A DNA stretch of 64,000 nt. Origin: Stenotrophomonas maltophilia. GTDB taxonomy: Bacteria > Pseudomonadota > Gammaproteobacteria > Xanthomonadales > Xanthomonadaceae. The DNA lies in NCBI RefSeq assembly GCF_001676385.1, contig NZ_LYVJ01000008.1:1-64000 (forward strand), given 5' to 3'. Of the stretch, positions 25,372-33,536 are shown in pieces (the first letter of the stretch is position 1; the number at the start of each line of letters is the position of its first letter). The position numbers were made by a program, and so were the translations under genes. The notes beneath the pieces are model-generated. The model worked only from the letters and a program-made list of their open reading frames with translations, was not told where the DNA came from and made no database searches.

Positions 25372-25961
25372 CGGGCCAACCGCTGTGCGATGTCGGCCAC
25401 CCGGCGGCCCAGCGCACGGGCCAGCACGGCTTCGTCGTCGGTTGGCTGCGGGTCGTCGGCGGCACCGGCCACGTGGCTGGCGCCATAGGGCGTACCGCCG
25501 CTGGCGGTATGGCTCAGGGCCGGTTCGGTGAACGGGATGCCGACGATCACGCAGCCGTGGTGCAGCAATGGCACCTGCATCGACAGCAGGGTCGATTCCT
25601 GGCCGCCATGCATCGACGCGGTGGAGGTGAACACGCCGGCCGGCTTGCCGGACAGGGTGCCGTTGACCCATTCGGCGCCCAGGCCGTCAAGGAAGTGCTT
25701 CACCGGCGCGGCCATATTGCCGAAGCGGGTCGGGCTGCCGAGCAGCAGGCCCTGGCATTCGGCCAGGTCCTGCACGCTCACGTAGGGGGCGCCGTCGTCG
25801 GGTACCGGGGGCTGCGCGGTCTGGGTCACCGCCGCTACCGGCGGCACCGTGCGCAGGCGCGCGGCCATGCCCGGCACTTCACCGATGCCCCGCGCGATCT
25901 GGCGCGCCAGCCGTGCCACCGAACCGCCCCGGCTGTAGTACAGCACCAGAATCTCGCCCAT
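25368..25961 (-). CDS. wrbA: NAD(P)H:quinone oxidoreductase, WrbA family
   Basis: A 197-residue flavodoxin-fold quinone reductase that reduces quinones by two electrons and so limits redox cycling. The N-terminal FMN-phosphate loop (LVLYYSRGGSVARLA), GSPTRFGNMAAPVKHFLDGLG and FTSTASMHGGQESTLLSM are WrbA signatures. The ATG at 25961 (MGEILVLYYS) is chosen over an in-frame codon at 26021 on family length. It is coupled to the DUF2069 gene downstream and divergent from the BrkB-family gene 77 bp away. Confidence 0.93.
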   Translation of the reverse strand: MGEILVLYYSRGGSVARLARQIARGIGEVPGMAARLRTVPPVAAVTQTAQPPVPDDGAPYVSVQDLAECQGLLLGSPTRFGNMAAPVKHFLDGLGAEWVNGTLSGKPAGVFTSTASMHGGQESTLLSMQVPLLHHGCVIVGIPFTEPALSHTASGGTPYGASHVAGAADDPQPTDDEAVLARALGRRVADIAQRLAR

Positions 25962-26038
25962 CGTGCCCGCTTCTCCTCGTCGTGGAGGCACCAGTATGGC
26001 TATCCTGCCAGCATTCCGCATCGGGTACCCTTTCGCCG

Positions 26039-27313
26039 ATGGAACCTTTGGATACGTTCAACCTGTGGATGGAGCGCGCGCGGGATCGCGCACGCGCCAT
26101 CAGTTTCGGCCGCTTCCTGTGGCATCGCTTCCTCGACGACCGCCTGTTCCAGGCGGCGGCGGCGCTGGCCTACACCACCGTGTTCGCGCTGGTGCCGCTG
26201 GCGATCGTGGTCTTCGGTGTGCTGTCGGCCTTCCCGGTCTTCGATCGCTGGAGCGACCAGCTCAGTGATTACGTCTTCTCCAACTTCGTGCCCAGCGCCG
26301 CGCGGGCGGCCGAAGGCTATCTGAGGCAGTTCTCCGCCAGCGCCGGCCAGCTCACCGCCGCCGGCTTCATTGCGCTGGTGGTGTCGCTGCTGATCACCCT
26401 CAACAGCGTCGAAGAAACCTTCAACCAGATCTGGCGGGTCGGCTCGACCCGGCCCAAGCTGACCCGCTTCCTGGTCTACTGGACCGTCCTGACCTTGGGC
26501 GCGATGCTGGCGGCCGCGTCGTTGGCGGTGTCGGCGCGGGTGTTCGCGATGCCGCTGTTCGGCACCCAGGAGGGTCGCTGGCTGGCCGAGCTGGCGCTGC
26601 GGTTGGCGCCGGTGCTGATCGAGTTCGTCTGCATCGCGCTGATGTTCCGGGTGGTGCCGCACCACACGGTGAAGTGGCGGCATGCAGTTCCGGGAGCGAT
26701 CCTGGCAGCGGTGATCCTTGAGGTGGTGAAGTGGGGCATCGGCGCCTACCTGGGCAGCTTCCAGTCGTACCAGAAGCTCTACGGTACGGTGGCCTTCGTG
26801 CCGATCCTGCTGCTGTGGATCTACCTGTGCTGGGTGGCCGTGTTGCTCGGTGCTTCGCTGGCCTCGTCGATGGCGGCCTTCCGCTACCAGCCGGTCGAGC
26901 TGCGCCTGCCGCAGGGGTACGAGTTCTACGGCCTGCTCCGGCTGCTCGGGCGATTCCATCATGCGCGCGCCAAGGGCAAGGGGCTGGCCGATGATGAGAT
27001 CCTGCGGCTGGAACCGATGCTGACCGACTCGCTGTTGCAGGATCTGGCCTGCAACCTGCAGGAGATCGGCCTGCTGCGCCGTGACGAGCGTGGTGAATGG
27101 CTGCTGTCGCGGGACCTGGACCAGGTCAGCCTGGCCGATCTGTACGAATGCACCCAGCTGCGTATTCCGGTGGCCGAGCAGCACCTGCCGTACCGCGACG
27201 ACAGCCTGGGACGTGCCGCGCTGGCGGCGCTGGACCAACTGCGACTGCCCCTGCGCGAACACCTCAAGCGCAGGGTCAGCGATATCTACACCGATGCTGG
27301 AGACACGCCATGA
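26039..27313 (+). CDS. YihY/BrkB-family inner-membrane protein
   Basis: A 424-residue protein with the six-TM YihY/BrkB core (about 30-290), including AAAALAYTTVFALVPLAIVVFG, NSVEETFNQIWRV, and the late YGTVAFVPILLLWIYLCWVAVLLGA. A cytoplasmic C-terminal region of about 140 residues looks like a small winged-helix-type domain (LADDEILRLEPMLTDSLLQDLACNLQEIGLL). The family is still often called ribonuclease BN, which is incorrect for this fold. The function is unknown. The stop overlaps the TlpA-like gene by 4 bp. Confidence 0.9.
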   Translation: MEPLDTFNLWMERARDRARAISFGRFLWHRFLDDRLFQAAAALAYTTVFALVPLAIVVFGVLSAFPVFDRWSDQLSDYVFSNFVPSAARAAEGYLRQFSASAGQLTAAGFIALVVSLLITLNSVEETFNQIWRVGSTRPKLTRFLVYWTVLTLGAMLAAASLAVSARVFAMPLFGTQEGRWLAELALRLAPVLIEFVCIALMFRVVPHHTVKWRHAVPGAILAAVILEVVKWGIGAYLGSFQSYQKLYGTVAFVPILLLWIYLCWVAVLLGASLASSMAAFRYQPVELRLPQGYEFYGLLRLLGRFHHARAKGKGLADDEILRLEPMLTDSLLQDLACNLQEIGLLRRDERGEWLLSRDLDQVSLADLYECTQLRIPVAEQHLPYRDDSLGRAALAALDQLRLPLREHLKRRVSDIYTDAGDTP

Positions 27314-27885
27314 CCCGCAAGACCCCGCTGCCGCTGGTATTTCCGCTGGCCCTGCTGCTGGCCCTGGCGGCCTGCAAGCCGGCCCAGGAGCCGGTGCCGG
27401 CCAGCAGCCAGCCACCGGCGGAGGCACCGGCGCCGCAGGCACCGGCACCGATCGAGGAGACGCCGGCCGAGCGCACCACGGCCGAGTTTCCGACGCTGAA
27501 GATGAAGGCGGTGGATGGCAGTGACTACGATCTGGCCGCGCAACGCGGCAAGTGGGTGGTGGTGAACTTCTGGGCGACCTGGTGCGCGCCTTGCCGCAAG
27601 GAGATGCCGGAGTTGTCCGCGCTGCACGCGATGCGCAGCAACATCGAAGTGGTCGGCCTGGCCTATGAAGAAATTGAAGCATCGGAGATGCAGTCGTTCC
27701 TGGCCAAGCATCCGGTCACCTATCCGATCGTGATCGTGGATCCGTTCGATCCGCCGGCCGATTTCGCCACACCGCGCGGCCTGCCGTTGACGCATCTGCT
27801 GGATCCGCAGGGCAGGCTGGCCCACACCTTCCTCGGCCCGGTGACGGCCGCCGAGATCGAAAAGCAGATCGCTGCTACCAAGTAA
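27310..27885 (+). CDS. TlpA/ResA-like thioredoxin-fold lipoprotein
   Basis: A 191-residue exported lipoprotein. A signal peptide ends in the lipobox LALAAC with lipidated Cys22. A Pro/Ala-rich linker of about 35 residues follows, then a thioredoxin fold with Cys92-Ala-Pro-Cys95 (FWATWCAPCRKEMPELS). The cis-Pro region (RGLPLTHLLDP) is present. It probably acts as a membrane-anchored periplasmic thiol-disulphide reductase. The ATG overlaps the upstream BrkB-family stop by 4 bp (ATGA), so the two form an operon. Confidence 0.9.
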   Translation: MTRKTPLPLVFPLALLLALAACKPAQEPVPASSQPPAEAPAPQAPAPIEETPAERTTAEFPTLKMKAVDGSDYDLAAQRGKWVVVNFWATWCAPCRKEMPELSALHAMRSNIEVVGLAYEEIEASEMQSFLAKHPVTYPIVIVDPFDPPADFATPRGLPLTHLLDPQGRLAHTFLGPVTAAEIEKQIAATK

Positions 27886-27927
27886 TGGGGTTGGGCGGCA
27901 GGGCCTGCGGCCCTGCACCCGCGAAAG

Positions 27928-27946
27928 TGCCGGCCGCTGGCCGGCA
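27928..27946. repeat. REP monomer (TGCCGGCCGC subtype)
   Basis: TGCCGGCCGCTGGCCGGCA is the same core as the dimers at 7246 and 9762, but the GTAG head is degenerate (GAAAG). Confidence 0.75.
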
Positions 27947-28012
27947 ACCCCAGCAACAGCAAAAGCAACAGCAACAGCAACAGCCCAAGCGGGGTTTCCT
28001 GTGGGTAGGCGG

Positions 28013-28104
28013 GGTGGGTCCGGTGGCGGGGGGCGCTGCAAGTACGTCCATGTAAGCTCGGTCGCCGCATCCATGCGGCTCACGCCCCCGCCACCGGACC
28101 CACC
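28013..28104. repeat. large palindromic element, copy 1
   Basis: A perfect 20-bp inverted repeat (28013-28032 and 28085-28104, arms GGTGGGTCCGGTGG...) encloses 52 nt. The enclosed part has its own hairpin GCCGC-ATCCAT-GCGGC and the string CCATG, 4 nt, GCTCG. A second element with the same internal plan lies at 28294-28393 in the opposite orientation. Confidence 0.85.
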
Positions 28105-28157
28105 CGCCTTCGACAGTTCTCCGCGATCTGTCGGAATGCATGGCCTGCTCTTGGTGG

Positions 28158-28177
28158 GTGTCGACCCTGGTCGACAC
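28158..28177. repeat. REP-like palindrome (GTGTCGACC subtype)
   Basis: GTGTCGACC-CT-GGTCGACAC is a perfect palindrome immediately followed by the GTAG head of the next element. Confidence 0.7.
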
Positions 28178-28267
28178 GTAGATCCACGCCATGCGTGGAT
28201 GCTCTTCGTTCAATTGTCGAAATAATCAATTTCAATGGAGATTCATCCACGCATGGCGTGGATCTAC
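28178..28267. repeat. REP dimer (GTAGATCCACGC subtype)
   Basis: GTAGATCCACGCCATGCGTG... (from 28178) and an inverted copy ending at 28267 (complement GTAGATCCACGCCATGCGTG) are separated by about 42 AT-rich nucleotides. Confidence 0.85.
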
Positions 28268-28293
28268 CTCCGTCACCGGAAATCCGTCGGGGA

Positions 28294-28393
28294 TGGGGCG
28301 GTGTGGGTTGGCAGGACCGTTGGCGCCATGGATGGCGCCATCGAGCCCCCATGGATGGGTTTACGGCGTGTCCTGCCAACCCACACCACCCCA
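28294..28393. repeat. large palindromic element, copy 2 (opposite orientation)
   Basis: The arm GGTGTGGGTTGGCAGGAC near 28300-28316 is complementary to GTCCTGCCAACCCACACC near 28370-28386; the match continues outward with one mismatch. Read on the complement, the loop has CCATG, 4 nt, GCTCG, then a hairpin GGCGCC-ATCCAT-GGCGCC, the same plan as copy 1 with different stem sequences. Confidence 0.8.
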
Positions 28394-28471
28394 GCCAACA
28401 AGCAAAACTCCCAGAGCCGGCTGTTGTCGTTGCCTCTGCAGGTGCAGGGCCGCAGGCCCTGCCGACCCACC

Positions 28472-29254
28472 CTAATCCTCGACCGGGAAGTTCTCGATCG
28501 GCTTCAGCACGTCGTAGTGTTCCCGATGCAGCTTGCCCTTCAGCTTCGGCAGTTCCGGCAACGGCGCATCCACGCGCGTATCCGGCAACCGGTCCAGCAG
28601 GTTGCGCACCAGGGTCAACCGGCCCAGCCGCTGGTCGTTGAAATCCACCAGCGTCCATGGCGCCGCTTCGCGGTGGGTGGCGCGCAGCATCGCCTCGCGG
28701 GCCTCGGTGTACGCGCTGTACCTGCTGCGCGACTTCAGGTCTACCGGCGACAGCTTCCAGCCCTTCAGCGGATCGATATGGCGTTCGCAGAAACGCTTCT
28801 CCTGCTGCTCCTGGTCCACGCACAGCCAGTACTTGAACAACAGGATGCCGTCGTCCACCAGCAGCTGTTCAAACACCGGCGCCTGGTGCAGGAACTGCTG
28901 GTACTCGGTCTCGCTGCAGTAACCCATCACCCGTTCCACGCCGGCGCGGTTGTACCAGCTGCGGTCCATCAGCACGATCTCGCCTGCGGCGGGAAGGTGC
29001 GCGGCGTAGCGCTGGAAGTACCACTGCGTGGCTTCACGATCGGTCGGCTTGGGCAGCGCCACCACCCGGCATTGGCGTGGATTGAGGTACTGGCTGATGG
29101 CCTGGACCGCGCCGCCCTTGCCGGCGGTATCACGACCTTCGAACAGCACCAGCAGGCGCTGCCCGCTGTGTTGCACCCAGCGTGCCATTGCGGTCAGTTC
29201 CAGCTGCAGCGGCTGCAGCAATGCGTCGTAGTCCTTGCGTTTGAGCTTGCCCAT
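28472..29254 (-). CDS. ppk2: polyphosphate kinase 2 family protein
   Basis: A 260-residue single-domain PPK2 that transfers phosphate between polyphosphate and nucleotides. The Walker A loop FEGRDTAGKGG (39-48) and the lid/Walker B region LMDRSWYNRAGVERVMGYC are intact. Also typical are RQCRVVALPKPTDREATQWYFQRY and KSRSRYSAYTEAREAML. Single-domain enzymes of this kind usually make ATP or GTP from ADP or GDP and polyphosphate, but the direction cannot be set from sequence. It lies 46 bp beyond the end of the reading frame that trails the upstream glycosyltransferase gene. Confidence 0.94.
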   Translation of the reverse strand: MGKLKRKDYDALLQPLQLELTAMARWVQHSGQRLLVLFEGRDTAGKGGAVQAISQYLNPRQCRVVALPKPTDREATQWYFQRYAAHLPAAGEIVLMDRSWYNRAGVERVMGYCSETEYQQFLHQAPVFEQLLVDDGILLFKYWLCVDQEQQEKRFCERHIDPLKGWKLSPVDLKSRSRYSAYTEAREAMLRATHREAAPWTLVDFNDQRLGRLTLVRNLLDRLPDTRVDAPLPELPKLKGKLHREHYDVLKPIENFPVED

Positions 29255-29300
29255 GGGTGCACCACGCGGAAAGGAAATCCGAGCGTAACGCAGGGCGGCG

Positions 29301-29432
29301 TCAGGTCATGTCGACGTCAGGCGGGCGGCCGGTACCCTGCGCCAGCAGGTCGCCTGGCAGCAGTTCCAGCCGTGCATCGCCCAGGTGCATGGCCGTGTCG
29401 CGCACCGGCTGGATCGAAAGATGCGCCGTCGT
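29301..29432 (-). other. coding-like extension in frame after the GT41 gene stop
   Basis: Directly after the TGA of the glycosyltransferase gene (29433-29435), the same frame stays open for 43 codons to the next TGA at 29301. It has strong G/C third-position bias and a protein-like string (HLSIQPVRDT, MHLGDARLEL). It has no good start and no recognised homology. It may be a former C-terminal part cut off by a nonsense change, or chance. Confidence 0.35.
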
Positions 29433-31133
29433 TCATCGCGTTCCCTGCCAACCGTGTTCGCGGGCCAGTGCCTGCAACAGCACCGACAGGTCGCGCGCAA
29501 ACCCAGCCATGTCGAACACGCCGCTGCGCTCGCGTGCCTGCAGCAGTTCCGCGCGCAACGCCGCCAGTGCTCCCGGGTCGTTGCCCAGTGCACTTGCGGT
29601 GGCGACAAACGCGGCATCGTCGGCGACGTTCATCCGAACCAGGCCGAGGTGATGGTTGAGGCTGCCGGCCACGCGCGCGGCGAAGGTGTCACCCGGGCAG
29701 GTCAGTACCGGGCAGCCCGCCCACAGCGCGTCGGATGCGGTGGTGTGCGCGTTGTACGGATGGGTGTCCAGGAACAGGTCGGCCAGCGGGTAGCGGGCCA
29801 GGTACTGCGGATGCGGCAGCTTGGCCATGAACACCAGGCGCGCCGGATCCAGGCCTGCGGCCCGCGCGGCCGCACGCAGGCGCGCATCGGCCTGGCCGGG
29901 CCCGGACAGCAGCCACAGCACGCTGCCGGGCACCGCCTGCAGCACCGCGAAGGCGCGCCCCATGCTGCGTGGGTTGAGCTTGTAGCTGTTGTTGAAACAG
30001 CAGAACACCACGCCCTGCTCGGGCAGGCCGCAGTCGGCACGGGTCGGCGCTGGCGCCAGCACGCGGGTGTTGTCTGAGGGCTGGAAGACGCGCGGCAGGC
30101 GCAGCACGCGCTCGCTGTAGTGCGGTTCCAGAGCGGGCGGCAGGGCGAAGGCATCACCGATCACCGCGTCGATCCACGGCGCACCCGACGTGCCCGGGTA
30201 GGCCAGCCAGTTCAGCTGCAGCGGCGCAGGGCGCATCGCCAGCGCTTCCGGTGTACCGCCACCGCCCCATCCGCGCAGGTCGAACAACAGGTCGATGCCC
30301 TGCGCGCGGATGCGCGCGGCGGTATCGGCATGGCGCAGGCCGGCCACATCGTGCAGGCGCGTCGCGGCCTGCAAGCGCTGGCGGATGCGGCTGTCATCGG
30401 CGCGGTTCAGCGCGAACAGATGCAGTTGCAGTGCCGGATCATGGCGCAGCTGCTCGAACAGGGCCACGGTCAGCAGCCCCGTGGGATGGGCGCCAAAGCC
30501 ATTGGAGAGGAAGCCAACCCGCAGTGGGCCCTGGGCACGCACCTTCACGGGTGGCAGCGGCCGTACCGAAGCGGCCACGGCCGATGCGCGCGCGCGCGCA
30601 CAGGCCAGCTGCTCGGCGGCGCTGGCGTCTTCGCTGAGGAAGGCGAACGGTTCGACCACGCCGTGTCCGGAGGCCAACGCAGCACGCACCTGTGCGGCCA
30701 GCACGTCCACGTCCTGCCAGTCGCACAGGCGGCGCTGCCAGGCCAGGCGCTGGGCGGCGATGTAAGGTTCGGTGGGCATCAACGTGTGTGCGCGGCGATA
30801 GGCCGCGGCGGCACCTTCGGCATCATCGGCGTCTTCCAGCGCGTGGCCCAGCCATAGGGCGATGCCCGGGTGCTGCGGTGCCAGCGCCGAGGCTTGGCCG
30901 AGCAGCTTCGCCGCATCGCCATGTGCGCCGGCCATCCACGCTGCGCGGCCCAGCCGCGCCAGTGCTTCGGGATGGTTGGGGCGCAGTTGCAGCGCGCGTC
31001 GTGCGGCCTGTTCGCCGGCCGCGATGTCGCCGGCTTCCAGTTCCACATCGGCCAGCATCACCCAGGCGACGAAGTCGTCGGGCTGGCGGGCGATCGCCTG
31101 CTGCAGGTGTTGCCGCTGCTGCCAGGCCGACAT
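29433..31133 (-). CDS. SPINDLY-type O-GlcNAc transferase (GT41) with TPR repeats
   Basis: A 566-residue putative protein O-GlcNAc transferase. About 150 N-terminal residues form TPR repeats (WVMLADVELEAGDIAAGEQAARRALQLRPNHPEALARLGRAAWMAGAH is one and a half repeats). The GT41 catalytic region follows, with LRVGFLSNGFGAHPTGLL, IDLLFDLRGWGGGGTPEALAMRPAPLQLNWLAYPGTSGAPWIDAVIGD, FCCFNNSYKLNP and the UDP-binding DLFLDTHPYNAHTTASDALWAGCPVLT. The structurally studied Xanthomonas campestris OGT belongs to the same family. Protein targets are unknown. The ATG at 31133 lies 5 bp after the prfA stop, indicating cotranscription in hemA-prfA-GT41. Confidence 0.92.
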   Translation of the reverse strand: MSAWQQRQHLQQAIARQPDDFVAWVMLADVELEAGDIAAGEQAARRALQLRPNHPEALARLGRAAWMAGAHGDAAKLLGQASALAPQHPGIALWLGHALEDADDAEGAAAAYRRAHTLMPTEPYIAAQRLAWQRRLCDWQDVDVLAAQVRAALASGHGVVEPFAFLSEDASAAEQLACARARASAVAASVRPLPPVKVRAQGPLRVGFLSNGFGAHPTGLLTVALFEQLRHDPALQLHLFALNRADDSRIRQRLQAATRLHDVAGLRHADTAARIRAQGIDLLFDLRGWGGGGTPEALAMRPAPLQLNWLAYPGTSGAPWIDAVIGDAFALPPALEPHYSERVLRLPRVFQPSDNTRVLAPAPTRADCGLPEQGVVFCCFNNSYKLNPRSMGRAFAVLQAVPGSVLWLLSGPGQADARLRAAARAAGLDPARLVFMAKLPHPQYLARYPLADLFLDTHPYNAHTTASDALWAGCPVLTCPGDTFAARVAGSLNHHLGLVRMNVADDAAFVATASALGNDPGALAALRAELLQARERSGVFDMAGFARDLSVLLQALAREHGWQGTR

Positions 31134-31138
31134 CGTGC

Positions 31139-32221
31139 TCAGCCCGCCGACAGCTGGGCCAGGGCGTCGACCTGGTGTTCGTGGCTGAGCCGCTGCAGCA
31201 GCGGGTCGAGGTCGCCGGCCAGGATGTTGGGCAGGTCGTACAACGTCAGGCCTTCCACGCGGTGATCGGTGATCCGGCCTTGTGGGAAGTTGTAGGTGCG
31301 GATGCGTTGGCTGCGGTCGCCACTGCCCACCTGCAGGCGGCGCGATTCGGCCTGCGCCGCATCCTGGCGCTGGCGCTCGGCATCGAGCAGCTGTGCCTTC
31401 AGGCGCTTCATTGCCTTGTCGCGGTTGGCATGCTGGCTGCGTTCGGTCTGGCACTCCACCACCACGCCGGTCGGCACGTGGGTGATGCGGATCGCCGATT
31501 CGGTCTTGTTGACGTGCTGGCCGCCGGCGCCGGACGAGCGGAAGGTATCCACCTTCAGGTCGGCTGGGTTGATGACGATGTCATCGACTTCGTCGGCCTC
31601 GGGAATGATCGCCACGGTGGCTGCGGAGGTGTGGATGCGGCCCTGCGATTCGGTGGCCGGCACCCGTTGCACGCGATGCGTGCCCGATTCGAACTTCAGG
31701 CGCGAAAACGCGCCGCGGCCGACCACCCGCGCCACGATTTCCTTGTAGCCGCCGTGCTCGCCCGGATTGTCCGATTCGATCTCGACCCTCCAGCCCTGGC
31801 GTTCTGCATAACGCGCGTACATGCGGAACAGGTCGCCAGCGAAGATCGCGGCCTCGTCGCCGCCGGTACCCGCACGCACCTCCAGGAACAGGTTGCCATC
31901 GTCGCGTGGGTCGCGCGGAACCAGCAGCAGCGCCAGCTCCTGTTCCAGTTCCTGCAGGCGTGCCTGCGCGGCGGCGATTTCCTCGTCGGCCAGTTCGCGC
32001 AGGTCGGGGTCGGCACGCATGCCTTCGGCCGCGGCGAGGTCGGCCTTGGCGCGGGCCTCATCGGCGAGTGCGGCAGCGACCGGTTCAAGTTGGGCGAATT
32101 CGCGCGAAAGGTCGCGGAAACGGGTGTTGTCGGCGACCACATCGGGTTCGGCGAGCAGGCGTTCCAGTTCTTCGCGGCGCTCGGCCAGCGCTTCCAGCTT
32201 ACGGCGCAGGGTCGGCGTCAT
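31139..32221 (-). CDS. prfA: peptide chain release factor 1
   Basis: Class I release factor that decodes UAA and UAG. The 360-residue protein has the PxT anticodon-like tripeptide as PAT (188-190) and the universally conserved GGQ (233-235) in [18 protein letters not shown]. The glutamine is the substrate of PrmC, encoded at 5395-6252. The gene overlaps the 3' end of hemA by 23 bp, the familiar hemA-prfA pairing, so the two are cotranscribed. Confidence 0.98.
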   Translation of the reverse strand: MTPTLRRKLEALAERREELERLLAEPDVVADNTRFRDLSREFAQLEPVAAALADEARAKADLAAAEGMRADPDLRELADEEIAAAQARLQELEQELALLLVPRDPRDDGNLFLEVRAGTGGDEAAIFAGDLFRMYARYAERQGWRVEIESDNPGEHGGYKEIVARVVGRGAFSRLKFESGTHRVQRVPATESQGRIHTSAATVAIIPEADEVDDIVINPADLKVDTFRSSGAGGQHVNKTESAIRITHVPTGVVVECQTERSQHANRDKAMKRLKAQLLDAERQRQDAAQAESRRLQVGSGDRSQRIRTYNFPQGRITDHRVEGLTLYDLPNILAGDLDPLLQRLSHEHQVDALAQLSAG

Positions 32222-33482
32222 CGGGTCTCACGGGTGGGTGGCGGTAACCCGGCACGGCCGGGAACAGGCGCTCGGCGGCGCGGGTCAGGTCGGCATCACC
32301 GCTGAGCGCGGCCGCACGCAGCGCGGCGGTCGGCGGATGCAGCAGGCGGTTGGTCAGGCCGTGGGCCAGCAGTTCCAGTACTTCGTCGGCCGGCTTGCCG
32401 TTGGCCAGCTGCTGGCGTGCGCGCTCCAGCAGTTCGGCGCGCGTGGCCTCGCCAAATGCGCGCAGCTGCCGCAGCGGTGCCTGGTAGGCACTGGCCTGCT
32501 GGGTCTCGACGAAACGCGATACCTGCAGGTCGATGATCGCCTCGGCTTCGGCAGCGGCTTCGCGGCGGCCGCGGCGGTTGTCTTCCACGGCACGTTCGAG
32601 GTCATCGACGGTGTAGAGGAACGCATCGTTGAGCGTTCCGACTTCGGCCTCGATGTCGCGTGGCACGGCCAGGTCGAACAGCAGCATGGGCTTGTGCCGG
32701 CGTGCACGCAGAGCCTGGGCCACCATGCCGCGGTGGATCACCGGTTCGCGCGCTGCGGTGGCCGAGAACACCACGTCGGCCTCGGCCAGGTGGCGGTCGA
32801 GTTCGGTCAATGGCAGCGCCACGCCGCCGTGGCGGGTGGCCAGTTCCTGCGCGTGGGCGAGGGTGCGGTTGGCGATCAGCAGCCGCCGCACCTTGCCTTC
32901 GCTCAGATGGCGCGCGGCCAGTTCGATGGTCTCGCCGGCACCCACCAGCAGTACGGTGGAATCGTCCAGGCGCGCGAACGCGTTCTGCGCCAGGCGCACC
33001 GCCGCCGAGGCGACCGACACCGGGTTGGCGCCGACCTGGGTGTCGGTACGCGCGCGCTTGGCCACCGAGAAGGTCTGCTGGAACAGCCGGTCCAGGCGCT
33101 GGCCGAGCAGGCCGTGGTCACGTGCGGTCGACCATGCCTCCTTCACCTGGCCCAGGATCTGCGGTTCGCCCAGCACCATCGAGTCCAGCCCGGTGGCGAC
33201 CCGGAACAGGTGGCGCACCGCGTCAGCGTCGGCGTGCTGGTACAGGTAGCCCCGCAGGTCGCCCGCCTGGCTGTGCAGCCACTGGTCCAGGGCCTGCGCC
33301 GAGTCGGCCACGGCGTACAGCTCGGTGCGGTTGCAGGTGGACAGCAGTACCGCCTCGGCGATCTGCGGGGTATCACGCAACGATCCCAGCGCACGCGGCA
33401 GCGCCTCACCAGCGAAGGCCGCGCGTTCGCGCAGCTCCACCGGCGCTGTCTGGTGATTCAGTCCGAGCACCCACAGGGTCAT
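32199..33482 (-). CDS. hemA: glutamyl-tRNA reductase
   Basis: First committed enzyme of C5 tetrapyrrole synthesis. It reduces Glu-tRNA(Glu) to glutamate-1-semialdehyde with NADPH. The 427 residues are close to the E. coli length. The catalytic Cys50 lies in [12 protein letters not shown], the HemA signature region [17 protein letters not shown]-like sequence is present ([20 protein letters not shown]), and the NADPH domain has [17 protein letters not shown]. The gene is divergent from the TPR-lolB-ispE operon across only 54 bp and overlaps prfA downstream. Confidence 0.98.
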   Translation of the reverse strand: MTLWVLGLNHQTAPVELRERAAFAGEALPRALGSLRDTPQIAEAVLLSTCNRTELYAVADSAQALDQWLHSQAGDLRGYLYQHADADAVRHLFRVATGLDSMVLGEPQILGQVKEAWSTARDHGLLGQRLDRLFQQTFSVAKRARTDTQVGANPVSVASAAVRLAQNAFARLDDSTVLLVGAGETIELAARHLSEGKVRRLLIANRTLAHAQELATRHGGVALPLTELDRHLAEADVVFSATAAREPVIHRGMVAQALRARRHKPMLLFDLAVPRDIEAEVGTLNDAFLYTVDDLERAVEDNRRGRREAAAEAEAIIDLQVSRFVETQQASAYQAPLRQLRAFGEATRAELLERARQQLANGKPADEVLELLAHGLTNRLLHPPTAALRAAALSGDADLTRAAERLFPAVPGYRHPPVRPDDADPAP

Positions 33483-33536
33483 TGTTCAGTTGCTTGCGAT
33501 AAGCTGCTGGCCATTGGACGACATTTTAAGGCCCCG

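Larger units (their letters stand above)
27886..28471. other. 586-bp gene-free, repeat-packed region
   Basis: This gap between the TlpA-like gene and the convergent ppk2 gene holds no supportable gene. It contains a REP monomer, an imperfect CAGCAA tandem run (about 27950-27985), two large palindromes and two further REP types. All these are listed separately. ORFs read here arise from the palindromes. Confidence 0.8.

Noticed and set aside
26039-27313. Ribonuclease BN annotation
   Set aside because: The protein has the six-TM YihY/BrkB fold. The RNase BN activity belongs to an unrelated metallo-beta-lactamase protein.
27950-28471. Small ORFs in both strands between the TlpA-like gene and ppk2
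   Set aside because: They are produced by reading through inverted repeats; both strands give related, low-complexity peptides and no ribosome binding site is present.
31821-33536. Open frame upstream of the TPR gene at 33537
   Set aside because: This stretch is antisense to hemA and prfA and is Ser/Arg-rich. A signal peptide and ribosome binding site mark the true start at 33537.
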